A stretch of DNA of 64,000 nt from Prorocentrum cordatum (taxonomy: Eukaryota > Sar > Dinophyceae > Prorocentrales > Prorocentraceae), in the NCBI GenBank assembly GCA_963575745.1, contig CAUYUJ010018735.1, positions 62,001-126,000 on the forward strand, written 5' to 3'. Numbering within the stretch: the stretch's first letter is position 1; the number at the start of each line of letters is the position of its first letter. The notes under the pieces are model-generated. The model did not search any database, had not been told where the DNA came from, and was given only the letters and a program-made list of their open reading frames with translations. The translations under genes were made by a program, and so were the position numbers. This document shows, in pieces, positions 20,587 through 29,609 of this stretch.

Positions 20587-20739
20587 AGGATGCCTCCTCC
20601 TCCTCCTCCCCCCCCCTCCTCCCCCTCCCCTTCCCCCCCTCCCCCCCCCCTCCTCCTCCCCCTCCCCCCTCCTCCTCCCCTCCTCCTCCTCCTCCTCCTC
20701 CTCCTCCTCCTCCTCCTCCCTCCTCCTCCTCCTCCTCTA
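20587..20739 (+). repeat. TCC trinucleotide array
   Basis: About 150 bp of CTC/CCC-rich triplets, giving poly-Pro, poly-Leu and poly-Ser frames. Confidence 0.95.
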
Positions 20740-20953
20740 GATGCCTCCATCATCTCGCTGCCCCACGGGCTGCCGCACCGCGCGCGGCGATTCGCGGGGG
20801 CCACGCCTCGCCCGGGACCGCCCGCGTGCGGCCGCGGCGAGCGCGCTCCCCGCCGCGCCGCCTGCGCGCGCGCGCCGCGCGCAGGGCTTCGCGGGCCGCC
20901 GCGTCCCGCCAGGCGCCCGCTGCGCGGGGGAGGGGCGGGGGGGGGGGATAGGG

Positions 20954-21168
20954 TCAAGTCGGGCCTGCCATAGGGGATGGGGTCAAGCCATAAGGGGGGG
21001 ACAGGGGGGACAAGGGGGGGGATGGGGACAAGTCATGAGGGAGACCCAGAAACAGTCAAGAAATAGTCGGGGGACGACTGTTTGAGCATTTTTGGTTATT
21101 TTGTTTTTTTTTGACTATGGTTGGCTTTTCGTCCAAAGTCCGCCTGTAGGGGGACATGCCCGACCTAA
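20954..21168 (+). mobile_element. Tir1 element, copy 4
   Basis: Left end TCAAGTCGGGCCTG, then about 55 bp of G-rich extra sequence before CAGTCAAGAAATAGTC; right end CCGCCTGTAGGGGGACATGC then CCGACCTAA. GGATAGGG at 20946-20953 and 21169-21176 is a perfect 8 bp flanking repeat. Confidence 0.8.
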
Positions 21169-21196
21169 GGATAGGGCGGGAGGGGGGGGGAGGTCA

Positions 21197-21440
21197 TGGC
21201 GCCAACATCGCAGAGCGGATTTCGTTTGGAAAACGATAGGGTGGGCCCGGGTGTCGGGGAGAATTTCGTTCCGGATCTCGAGGTGAGTTTCGCGCGGTGT
21301 TTGTTTGTTGGCCAGGAGTGGAGACCAAAAAGGATCCACGCGAGATTTACTTCGTTTTTCGCTTGCCGCTTCGGGCAAACATCCACGCAGAAATCCACGC
21401 AGAAATCCGCTGCAGCACGTCTGTAAGGCCAGTGCAATGA
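21197..21440 (+). repeat. Rep3 dispersed repeat, copy 1
   Basis: Shares with 44766-45010: GGATTTCGTTTGGAAAC, GAATTTCGTTCCGGAT, a GGCCAGGAGTGGA block, and at the right CAGAAATCCACGCAGAAATC then CGCTGCAGCACG and CAGTGCAATGA. About 245 bp, same orientation, no clear inverted ends. Confidence 0.75.
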
Positions 21441-21669
21441 GGATAGGGTGGGGCCAGGGCAGGGCTTAGGGGATAGGGCGATTCTCACGATTCGAGTCGA
21501 TTCGACCTCGATGGATTCCGACTCCGATATGGAAATTCCGATTTTCCAGCGGAGGCCTACTAGCCTGCCGATGTCTGCCGCGTCGGCTTTTCCCGACTCG
21601 GCTGCCGATTTCAGCCGATCCGATTCCTTTCGATCGCCGATCCGGCTTGTCGATTCGACTGTGGGCTGC

Positions 21670-21972
21670 CCTGGGGATGGGGCGGGGCCAGTGATGGCCT
21701 GTTTCCCACCACCACCACCACCATACGTTGGAGGGGGAGGGAGTCCTCCTCCTCCTTCTCCTTCCTCCCTCCTTCCTCCTCCTCTTCCTCCTCCTCCTCC
21801 TCGCCCTTCTCCTCCTCCTCCTCCTCCTCCTCCTCCTCCTCCTTCTCCTCCTCCTCCTCCTCCTCCTCCTCCTCCTCCTCCTCCTCCCCCTCCCCCCCTT
21901 GCCCCCTCCAACTTCTGGTGGTGGCGGTGGAAACGAGGCCCACCAGCCAGGGCAGGGGTTAGGCCCCGGGCG
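21670..21972 (+). mobile_element. Tir6 element, copy 2
   Basis: Left GTGATGGCCTGTTTCCCACC then ACCACCACCACC and GTTGGAGGGGGAG; right CCCCTCCAACTTCTGGTGG then TGGAAACGAGGCCCACC. The outer flanks (GGGGCGGGGCCAG and CCAGCCAGGGCAGGGG) also pair weakly. The core, 21745-21900, is a long TCC array: the microsatellite appears to be internal to the element. Confidence 0.8.
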
Positions 21973-22057
21973 GCGAGACCCGGGGCCTTGCCCTCGCGGA
22001 TCCGCGCTGCAGCTAACTCGATGGGCGGCGGGGGGTAGGGTTCGGAGTTCGTCGCGC

Positions 22058-22178
22058 GGGGGGGCCCCAAGAATATGCACCACCATCACCACGTCGATTC
22101 CTCCTCTCTCCTCTTTCCAGCGAGAGGGCAGGTGGGGAGGGAGGTGGTGGTGGTGTACATTTTTGGGCCCCCCAGAGC
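22058..22178 (+). mobile_element. Fb7 short hairpin element
   Basis: GGGGGGCCCCAAGAATATGC then ACCACCATCACCAC pairs with GTGGTGGTGGTGTACA and TTTTTGGGCCCCCC at the other end. Single copy seen; the ACCACCA/TGGTGGT ends recall Tir6. Confidence 0.6.
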
Positions 22179-22207
22179 GCGTGGCGAGATCCGAACCCTG
22201 ATTACCC

Positions 22208-22357
22208 TGAAGTGTCGGGCCTGTCCCTCTGCAGGGGGAAGATTCAAAAACAGTCGCACAATGGTCTGGGGACGAGCTTTTTGATCATTGTGGAGCATTT
22301 TGGGAGCAGTTTTGGGGCATTTCTTATGTTTCGTCCAAAATCATCCTGTAGGGGGAC
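22208..22357 (+). mobile_element. Tir1 element, copy 5
   Basis: Left end TGAAGTGTCGGGCCTGTCCC, right end ATCCTGTAGGGGGACGCCCG then CCTAA. Interior CAATGGTCTGGGGACGA and TGTTTCGTCCAAAATC match the family. Confidence 0.85.
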
Positions 22358-22437
22358 GCCCGCCTAACCCTACCCCCGCCTCCCATCGATGCTGGAGGAT
22401 CGATGGCTGGTGGGGTCAGGGTTCGGATACGCTCGAG

Positions 22438-22566
22438 GAGACGCAAGCATGGATCGAGGCGCGCGAATGAGCGACGGGTCGCGTTTCCGTTCAGATCGGC
22501 GCGATCCGTTGTGGCGAAGGCTTGCTGTTTAAATCCTGATCCGTGGATCCGGTGCCCTCGACGCCA
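22438..22566 (+). mobile_element. Tir5 element, degenerate copy
   Basis: Keeps GACGCAAGCATGGATCGAGG, ATGAGCGACGGGTCGCGTTT and ATCCGTGGATCCGG; right end lost. Confidence 0.6.
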
Positions 22567-22587
22567 GAGTCACTCAGCGGCACCGCA

Positions 22588-22711
22588 ACGGGTACTCACT
22601 GACGGGTACTTTGGAACAGTGCCGAAAGCTGCCACTTCAGGCCTCTTTCTGGCAGTGCAGCGTGGCCCACATCGGGAGGGGTTGGGTTCGCTGGGTCACT
22701 GGCCAAGTGCC
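22588..22711 (+). repeat. Rep5 dispersed repeat, copy 1
   Basis: Matches 60205-60329: CAGGCCTCTTTCTGGCAGTG, GCCCACATCGGGAGGGGTTG and GGGTTCGCTGGGTC. Ends GGTACTTTGGAACAGTGCC and GGGTCACTGGCCAAGTGCCC pair weakly. Both copies lie just upstream of a Tir1. Confidence 0.7.
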
Positions 22712-22761
22712 CGTTAGTGGAGTCCCTGTTTGAGGGGCGTCAGAGCCACGGATCTCTAGTC

Positions 22762-22923
22762 TTAAGTCGGGCTTGACCCTTTACAGGAGGAATATTCAAG
22801 GATAGTCAAGAAATAGTCTGGGGACGATTTTTGGGGTAGTTGTTGGCATCTTTTGAGCATTTTTGGAGTATTTTTTTTGATTTTTCGCCGAAATCCCCCT
22901 GTAGGGGGACACGCCCGACTTAA
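22762..22923 (+). mobile_element. Tir1 element, copy 6, with 50 bp flanking direct repeats
   Basis: A complete 162 bp copy, TTAAGTCGGGC to GCCCGACTTAA, with perfect palindromic termini. The 50 bp directly before it (22712-22761, starting CGTTAGTGGAGT and ending CTAGTC) recur directly after it (22924-22972) with about 43 matches. The repeat abuts the element on both sides. Confidence 0.9.
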
Positions 22924-23275
22924 CGTTAGTGGAGTTCCCGTTCGAGGGGCGCTGAGCCACGGATCCCTAGTCCCGTGCCGGCTCGCGCCCGAGAAGTCTG
23001 CGTGCCAGACCTCCTCGCGCCGCGGGCGGCGTCCCACCACGGGAGGCAACACTTGTGTCCACATCCACTGCAGCTTGGGGTCTCGGACTCCCTTCCCCAG
23101 GAAGCCGAGGAGCACTGGACATGGATACACATCAGGCCCCTGCTGGAGGAAAGAAAATTTTAGCCATGTCCAGTGCGCCTCGGCCTGGCGGCGCCCCTGC
23201 CACGAACGTCCAAGACGCCCTGGGTATGGATATAGGTATTGCCCGCAACCACGGGAGGCTGTCTCTGCCGCTCTC

Positions 23276-23385
23276 GGCCTCGGGTCGGGCCCTCGCCGGG
23301 CCTCGGGGCCTTTTCGGCACAACGCCGGGAGGAAACGCCCGTTTCCAGGCAGGGGGTCCAGATCTCTGGGGGTCCACGGAGCGTT
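23276..23385 (+). mobile_element. Tir4 element, partial copy
   Basis: Interior only: CGGGCCCTCGCCGGGCCTCG, GGGAGGAAACGCCCG and GGGGGTCCAGATCTCTGGG. It is followed at 23379 by GGAGCGTTCCGGAACGTTC, resembling Int1. Confidence 0.6.
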
Positions 23386-23439
23386 CCGGAACGTTCTCTC
23401 ATAGCGTTCTAGAGCGCGATCGTGCTTTGGTTCAGTCTT

Positions 23440-23610
23440 CTGCCGACTGGCACGGGCCCTCGCACCCCCTCCCCCCTCTTGGGAGTAGACCTCAGCTGTT
23501 TTTGGCGCCTGTTCCGAGCAGGTGGCGTTTCACCCGTAGGACGCCCTGGTGCAAACGTTTCGCGCCAAGCAGAGGTCTGGAGTCAGACCCACCCCTTCCG
23601 CCCATTGCCG
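23440..23610 (+). repeat. Rep6 dispersed repeat, copy 1
   Basis: Shares with 42485-42665: CGGGCCCTCGCACCCCC, CTGTTTTTGGCGCCTGTTCC then GAGCAGGTGGCG, TAGGACGCCCTGG and AGAGGTCTGGAGTCAGACCC. About 170 bp, same orientation. Confidence 0.7.
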
Positions 23611-24144
23611 ATCCGCCGAACAAGAGCACGTTCACAACGCTCCGTGAAGGCCGCCGCGCCCGATGCATCCTCCAGCACCGCCGCATCTCGGAGATCTCCG
23701 ACGTCCGCTCTCGCCCTGTCCTGGCTTCGCCTCAGGAGGAGCACCGCGCGGAGCGTCAGCATCTCGCCTTCTCTCCCAGGAGGGAGAGAGAGGATGCCCT
23801 GGAGGAGGAGGAGGAGGAGGAGGAGGAGGGGGAGGAGGAGGATCGGTTGAAACCCAAGAGTCACCCACGATATTGGAGCAAACCCACCCTCCAAGCTCCC
23901 TCTTCATAGGCCCCTACAACGCTTCATTTCCATTGATGGCACTGTCTCTTTGGAAGGGACCCGTTTGAAGACAGTGAAACATGTCAAAACATGGTTCTCG
24001 GGATTCCAGCGCCACGGATCAACCTGACTGTTGCGTCTTGACGATCCTGAATTGTGTCAGAATGCCATTCTTAGGACTTCAACACAGAGAATCAACATAT
24101 TTGTTGCACCCGCATAATCTGGAATCTTTCGAAAACACCATTCC

Positions 24145-24605
24145 TGGTACGTGGATGATGGGAATCCGTGAAACTCTTGCAAGGTTTCAAAACAAATGTG
24201 TGCGGTGCTAAGTCGAGAGCCAAATTTTGAAAATGAACTGCCCTCAATCCGCGAAGCTCTTGCAAGTTTTAAAAACGAATCTGCGCGGCGCTAAGTCGAG
24301 AGCCACATGTTGAAAACGAACCGCCAACAATCCGTGAAGCTCTCGCAGGTTTCTTAAACGAATGTACGCCATGCTGAGACGAGAACCACATTTTGAAAAC
24401 CACCCGCCCTCCATCTGTGAAACCGTTGCAGTTAAAAGGAATCGAATGTGCGCCGCGCTAAGGCGAGAGCCACAATTTGAAAGCCACCCGCCCTCAATCC
24501 GTGAAACTCGTGCAAATGTTTAAAACGAATGTGCGTGGCGCTAAGGCGAGAGCCACATTTTGAAAACCACCCGCCATCCATCTGTGAAACTGTTGCCAAA
24601 TTCTA
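24145..24605 (+). repeat. 82-84 bp minisatellite
   Basis: About five units, each with GTGCGCCGCGCTAAGGCGAG, AGCCACATTTTGAAAACCA, CCCGCCCTCAATCCGTGAA and CTCTTGCAAGTTTAAAACGA-like blocks. Unit landmarks at 24198, 24281, 24363, 24447 and 24530. Confidence 0.9.
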
Positions 24606-24894
24606 AGCTTCAGAGTCAAAAATGGTGAAGTCTCAGGCGAAACGCCCAGCCCGCCCTAAAACTGGCATCGGGGTGCGACAGGGAGAAGGTATTTATAAGG
24701 AACTGAATGCCGGGCCGAACGAAAGGGGGGTTACAACATCTGCTGTATGCAGCTGGTGTCGGCCCCGCCGCCGGGCCCGTTCCTCGATACATGTGCGCCT
24801 CCCAGCGCCGGGAGGCGCTAGGAAAGTCAGCTACGTGAGCACATTCTCTACACTACTCTTTGCTATCCTCCCCTTTTCGTTCCCCCCGAGAATC

Positions 24895-25345
24895 GAGGAG
24901 GAGGAGGAGGAGGAGGAGGAAGAAGAATAAGATGATGAAGAAGAATAAGATGAGGAGGCGGAGTAGGAGGAGGAGCAGAAGGAGGAAGCAGAGGAGGCCC
25001 AGCTCCTCCCCCCATCTACGACCTCAGTCGGCCCCAGTGGCAGGATTCACACGTGGCGCCCCCCGCCCATCTCGGCACACCCCTCGCGCGGATCGTGCCC
25101 CCCATGGGGAGCTTCTCCTACGTGCCCAGTGGGAGGGTCTATGGGCCATGCCCCCGCCCAGTATGGGCACACCCCGCATGCGGATCGTGCCCCACAGGGA
25201 GCTCCGCCCACGGTCCCCCTGGGAGGGTCCACGCGTTGTCCTTCCGCCAATGTCGGCACACCCACCACGAGGATCGTGCCCCCACGGGGAGCTCCACCTA
25301 CTCAGCCTCAGTGGGAGGGTGCACATGCGCCCCCTCGTCGACATG
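24895..25345 (+). mobile_element. Cmp-like fragment with three satellite monomers
   Basis: A GAG/GAA run (24895-25000) precedes units with GGCACACCCC, GGATCGTGCCCC and GGGGAGCTCC landmarks near 25074, 25165 and 25255, a 90 bp period like the Cmp satellite. Neither conserved Cmp end is present, so membership is tentative. Confidence 0.5.
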
Positions 25346-26149
25346 TCCGCCCTTGCGTCCTCCTTTCCCCTTTCCCCGTGGCCTCTGCGTTCAGCAGTGG
25401 GGTGTTTCAGCACGTGTAGCGAAACGGCGAGCTGGAGTGCAGGCTAATTCGCCTTGATGTCACCACCGTCGGCGTTGTTATCTTCGTGTTCCTCTTCCCT
25501 GTTCTCTGGCACCGTGGAGTCCTGAGTACCTCCTCCATCAGTCTGGAAGCTGGTAGCTTTCATCGTCTTCGCGCTCCTCCTCCTCCTCCTCCCTCCCAAC
25601 CTCCTCGACCGCTCCCTCCTGTCGAGGGAAGAAACACGATGAATGTCGCGGGATCTCGTCGACGCAGACCTTGATCACGATGCATAAGGGAGGTACAAAT
25701 GAGGGAGCCCATCCTGGACCTCCTCGACCTCCCCCTCCCCCCACGGGAGACGCGGCGAACAGGCGACCTGCACCGCCGGTGACGGCGGGCGCTCGCGCGC
25801 GCGCCGCGGGCGGCGGATCGCACTGCTTCCAGGGCGTGCTGCGGCCGACGAGCGCTCGCGCGCGAAAGGCCACCTTGAACAGTGGGAAACCGACCCCTGC
25901 CCCCACAACAATAGATTGCACACGTAGCACCCCGAAGTCGCCGATAAGAGTGAGGGGGCGGCGGGGACTTCGGCAGTCTGCGAGGCTCTGAAGAAGCCCG
26001 CCGCAGGCGCCTTATTTTTTCTATCGGAGGTTGGGGGGTGAGATCGCAGTGGAACGGAGACCCCCAACCAGGAAATCGTTTCGTTTCGTTCGTGTCGTGA
26101 GTGCGGGCGAGGCGAAGCTGCGTGGGCGCGCGAGAGGAATGAACCCGCC
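25346..26149. other. Low-repeat stretch, no gene recognised
   Basis: Ordinary-complexity sequence. A 130-codon minus frame at 25538-25930 reads as plausible protein over its first part but becomes poly-Glu, and I recognise no family. I make no gene call. Confidence 0.4.
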
Positions 26150-26330
26150 GTTGCTAGGGCGAAGTCGAGGCAAATGACTCTCCCCCGCCCGCCCGTCCGG
26201 CGGTGGCCCGCGGTGCCCCGTGGTGCCCCGTGGTGTCCCGTGGTGCCCGTGGTGTCCGCCGTTGCTAGGGCGAAGTCAAGACAAATGATTCTCCCCCGCC
26301 CGCCCACCCAGCGGTTGCTCGCGGTGTCCC
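26150..26330 (+). repeat. About 66 bp direct repeat pair
   Basis: GTTGCTAGGGCGAAGTCGAG at 26150 and GTTGCTAGGGCGAAGTCAAG at 26262, each followed by ACAAATGAYTCTCCCCCGCC. The second copy leads into the interleaved array. Confidence 0.75.
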
Positions 26331-26998
26331 GCGGTGTCCCGTGGTGTCCCGTGGTGTCCCCTTGAGTGAGATCGATAGTGAGATCGATAGTGAGATCGAT
26401 ACTGAGATCGATACTGAAATCGATAGTGAGATCGATGTGGTGCCTCGAGGCCAAAAAGTGAGATCGATAGTGAGATCGATAGTGAGATCGACAGGTGTCC
26501 CGTGATGTCCCGTGGTGTCCCGAGAGTGAGATCGATAGTGAGATCGATAGTGAGATCGACAGGTGCCCCGAGGTGTCCCGTGGTGTCCCATGGTGTCCCA
26601 AAAAGTGAGGTCGATAGTGAGGTCGATAGTGAGATCGACAGGTGTCCCGTGGTGTCCCGTGGTGTCCCGATGAGTGAGATAGATATCGAGATCGATAGTG
26701 AGATCGACAAGTGTCCCGTGGTGTCCCGAGGTGTCCCGTGGTATCCCGTGGTGTCCCGTGGTGTCCCGTGGTGTCCTATGGTGTCCCGTTGAGTGAGATC
26801 GATAGTGAGATCGATAGTGAGACCGATTGTGAGATCGAGAGGTGTCCCGCGGTGTCCCGTGGTGTCCCGTGGTGGCCCGTGGTGTCCTGTGGTGTCCCGT
26901 TGAGTGAGATCGAGAGTGAGATCGACATGTGTCCCGTGGTGTATCATGGTGTCCCGTGGTGTCCCGTTGAGTGAGATCGATCGTGAGATCGATTCAGT
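26331..26998 (+). repeat. Interleaved array of two short repeats
   Basis: Blocks of the 10-mer GTGTCCCGTG alternate at least eight times with blocks of the 12-mer GTGAGATCGATA. Block lengths vary. The minus strand is open as repeated GHHGTPRDT and SISLSISL peptides, an effect of the repeats. Confidence 0.9.
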
Positions 26999-27104
26999 CA
27001 GATGTTGGTTCCCCCCCTCTCCCCCCCCACAACCTCCTGATCACCCGAAGGGTGGTCCTATAGGTAAATTATACAACGAGCCCACCGCAGGCGTTAAAGC
27101 AATG

Positions 27105-27330
27105 TGGGTGGGTCGCGGCGTGGGTCGCGGGTGGGTCGCGGATGGGTCGCGGGTGGGTCGCGGGCCGGGTTGCGGGTGGCTCGCGGGCGGCTCGCGGGTG
27201 GGTCGCGTGCCGGGTCGCGTGCCGGGTCGCGGGCGGGTCGCGGGTGGGTCGCGGGTGGGTCGCGGGGTGGGTCGCGGGGTGGGTCGCGGGCGGGTGCGGG
27301 GGCTGGGTCGCGGGGGCGGGGTCGCGCGGG
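27105..27330 (+). repeat. GGGTCGCGGGT decamer array
   Basis: About 225 bp of 10 bp units near GGGTCGCGGG, followed by CAA-rich sequence. Confidence 0.9.
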
Positions 27331-27339
27331 GGGCGACGC

Positions 27340-27440
27340 CAAACAACAACAACATCAATATCAAACACACAATAACAATTACAGCAAACGACGACGACAA
27401 CAACAACACCAGCAACAACAACAACAACAACAATAATCCG
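27340..27440 (+). repeat. CAA-rich array
   Basis: ACAACAACA-type triplets with CGA interruptions. Confidence 0.8.
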
Positions 27441-27659
27441 CATCGCGGAATCCCACTTCAGCCACGCACCCAGGGACACTGAATGACCGTTCGGCCCCCT
27501 CACTCTGATGTCAACGTTCTGCAATTTGGGCGAACGTGCATGCGTAGGTGTAGGCGCCCTGTCAGCGAGGCCATTGCCGGCTGCCGCAGGGGGGGGCCCC
27601 GCGCGCGCGGTCTAGTTAGTCTACAGTTTCTCATGTGGGGGGGCGGGGAGCGGTTTTCA

Positions 27660-27795
27660 TGCGTGCTCACCTTTCGGCGGAGCGCCGCCGCTGACGCCGA
27701 CGGCGACGCCGACGACGACGACGACGACGCCGACGAAGCCGACGAGGACGACGACGACGAGGACGATGACGGTGACGACGACGACGCCCACGACG
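27660..27795 (+). repeat. GAC/GCC trinucleotide array
   Basis: GACGACGACGCCGACG-type triplets giving Asp/Ala-rich frames. Confidence 0.85.
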
Positions 27796-27967
27796 GCGGC
27801 GGCCGGCGGTGGCGGCGGCGCGGTTGCGGCTGCGGACCTCGGAGCCCCTCGGAGGGCGGCCGTGGCCGACGGGGGGCCCGCCGCGGACGGCACCGCCGCC
27901 GGCGGCGGCGCTGGTGGCGGCGAAGAGCTGGCGGCCAGCGGACGACGCCGGCGGCCAAGACTCGAAG

Positions 27968-28161
27968 GGGAAAAAACTGCATAAACATGAGCTTTCGACG
28001 CTCCGCGCGGATTTTTTGGATTTGCGCTGGGGCCCCCCTTGGCGGCGCCTCCGCCGCCGCCCCTGGCGCGTTTCGCGCGCCAGGGAGGGGGGTCCGGCAC
28101 GGATCCAAGAGCTCCGCGCGGACCATCGAAAGTTTGGGTTTATGCCTTTTTGCCTTTTTCT
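27968..28161 (+). mobile_element. Fb1 fold-back element, copy 5 (best preserved)
   Basis: Left arm: AAAAACTGCATAAACATGAG, CTTTCGACGCTCCGCGCGGA, TTTTTTGGATTTGCGCTGG. Right arm complement: GGATCCAAGAGCTCCGCGCG, ACCATCGAAAGTTTGGGTTT, ATGCCTTTTT. The arms pair for about 70 bp; loop GGCGGCGCCTCCGCCGCCCC then TGGCGCG..CGCGCCA. Confidence 0.9.
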
Positions 28162-28339
28162 AAAGACGAAGGCTGCGGCGGCGGCGGCGGCAGCTTCGTC
28201 GATGAGCCTCGTCTCCGATGCCCATGTTCTAGTCAGAAACACCTCCTCGCCAAGCTGTGTCTCAACATTTCTATACATGTAACACCGAGTTCCAAAGAGC
28301 TGACCCAGTTTCTTAACCCCTTGATCCTTGTCAGGATCT

Positions 28340-28905
28340 TCCGCCAGATCGTCTTCCAGTTTTTTTCACCAGATCTCCCTCTAGACATCCCCCCATCTCT
28401 TCGCCCAGATGTTCCTCCAGATCTTCTTCCAAATCTCCCCCGATCGTCCACCAGCTGCTTCTCCCCATCTTCGCCCAGATCTCCCACCAGATCTTCGCCC
28501 AAATCTTTCTCCAGATCTATCCCAGATCTTTCCTAGGTCTTCATCCAGGTGTTCCTCCAGATCTTCCCCCAGATCTTCCTCAGACATTTCGCCAGAATTT
28601 CCTCCAGATCTTCAGCAAGATCTCCCGCCTGATCGTCGCCCAGATCTTCCCCAGATCCGCCGCCAGATCTCCCTCTAGATCTTCCACCAGATCTCCACCA
28701 GATCTTCTCTTAGATCTTCCCCAAGATCTTGCTCAGATATCTCGCCAAATCTCCCTGAAGGGCTTCCCCGAGATCTCCTCCCAGATCTTCGCCCGGAGCT
28801 TGCTCCAGATCTTCCTAATTACAGATCTCCGATTCTCCCCCAAATGTTGCACCACATCTTCCTCCAGATCTTCGCCCGGATCTTTCTCCAGCTCTTCGCC
28901 GAGAT
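28340..28905 (+). repeat. CCAGATCTTCCT 12-mer array, first block
   Basis: Degenerate 12 bp units. The unit length is a multiple of three and has no stop in any of six frames, so every frame is open. Confidence 0.9.
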
Positions 28906-29609
28906 GTTCTTCTCTTTCACAGGGCTGGAGCTGAGCAGTGTTTAGTTGTTGTTTTTTCTTGATGTTTTCGTTTTCCTGATGATTTTCGTCCTAAGCGCGT
29001 TCGGGAACACGGTGTGCCCGTAGTCTGAACGCCCGTCGCGTGCCCGTCCGTTTTGTCAATTGGGCCGTTGTTTAGTCGGGCGTTTTGTTTTGGCGCGGGC
29101 ATGCGCCGCACGTTGGTTTTGCATTGTGTGACTGTTCGTGCGTGAGCATTGTGCCCAAGTTATGTGTTGGCACCCGCTCGGTTCCAGCAACTTCGTCGCA
29201 CTTCGTGCGGCGCACATCGTTCGTTTTCGCTGTCAAATATGTCGACCAGGTTTCAGCGTTCGTTCACCCAGGTCCCCCCCTAGATCTCCCAGCGCACGGT
29301 TGTCGGCATGCCCCCTCCTCTTAGTTTCGTCGCTGAATGTACCCAGTCGGTGACGTCGTTCGTCCGGACATCCTATGGTTTTCTCCCCCCCGGGTTCGAA
29401 CAGTTAGGCCGGCATGCCCAGCAGCTGCTTCGAGGATCCAGTCACCAATCCATCATGTCTTTAATCATTGGTTTGGTCATGCCATGAGGGCGTCGAGCGG
29501 GACGTATTAGAAGACCTGCTTTTATAATGGTTTCTTTGAGTTCAGGTTCTGGTTCTCCCACAGTCTCCCTCGGTTATCCTTCATGTTGTTCTCCACATGC
29601 CCCTCTTTC
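28906..29609. other. Low-repeat stretch, no gene recognised
   Basis: Separates the two blocks of the 12-mer array. T/G-rich, with no recognised protein or element. Confidence 0.4.

Noticed and set aside
25538-25930. 130-codon minus-strand frame with a protein-like first half
   Set aside because: Runs into poly-Glu from a TCC tract and shows no known motif.
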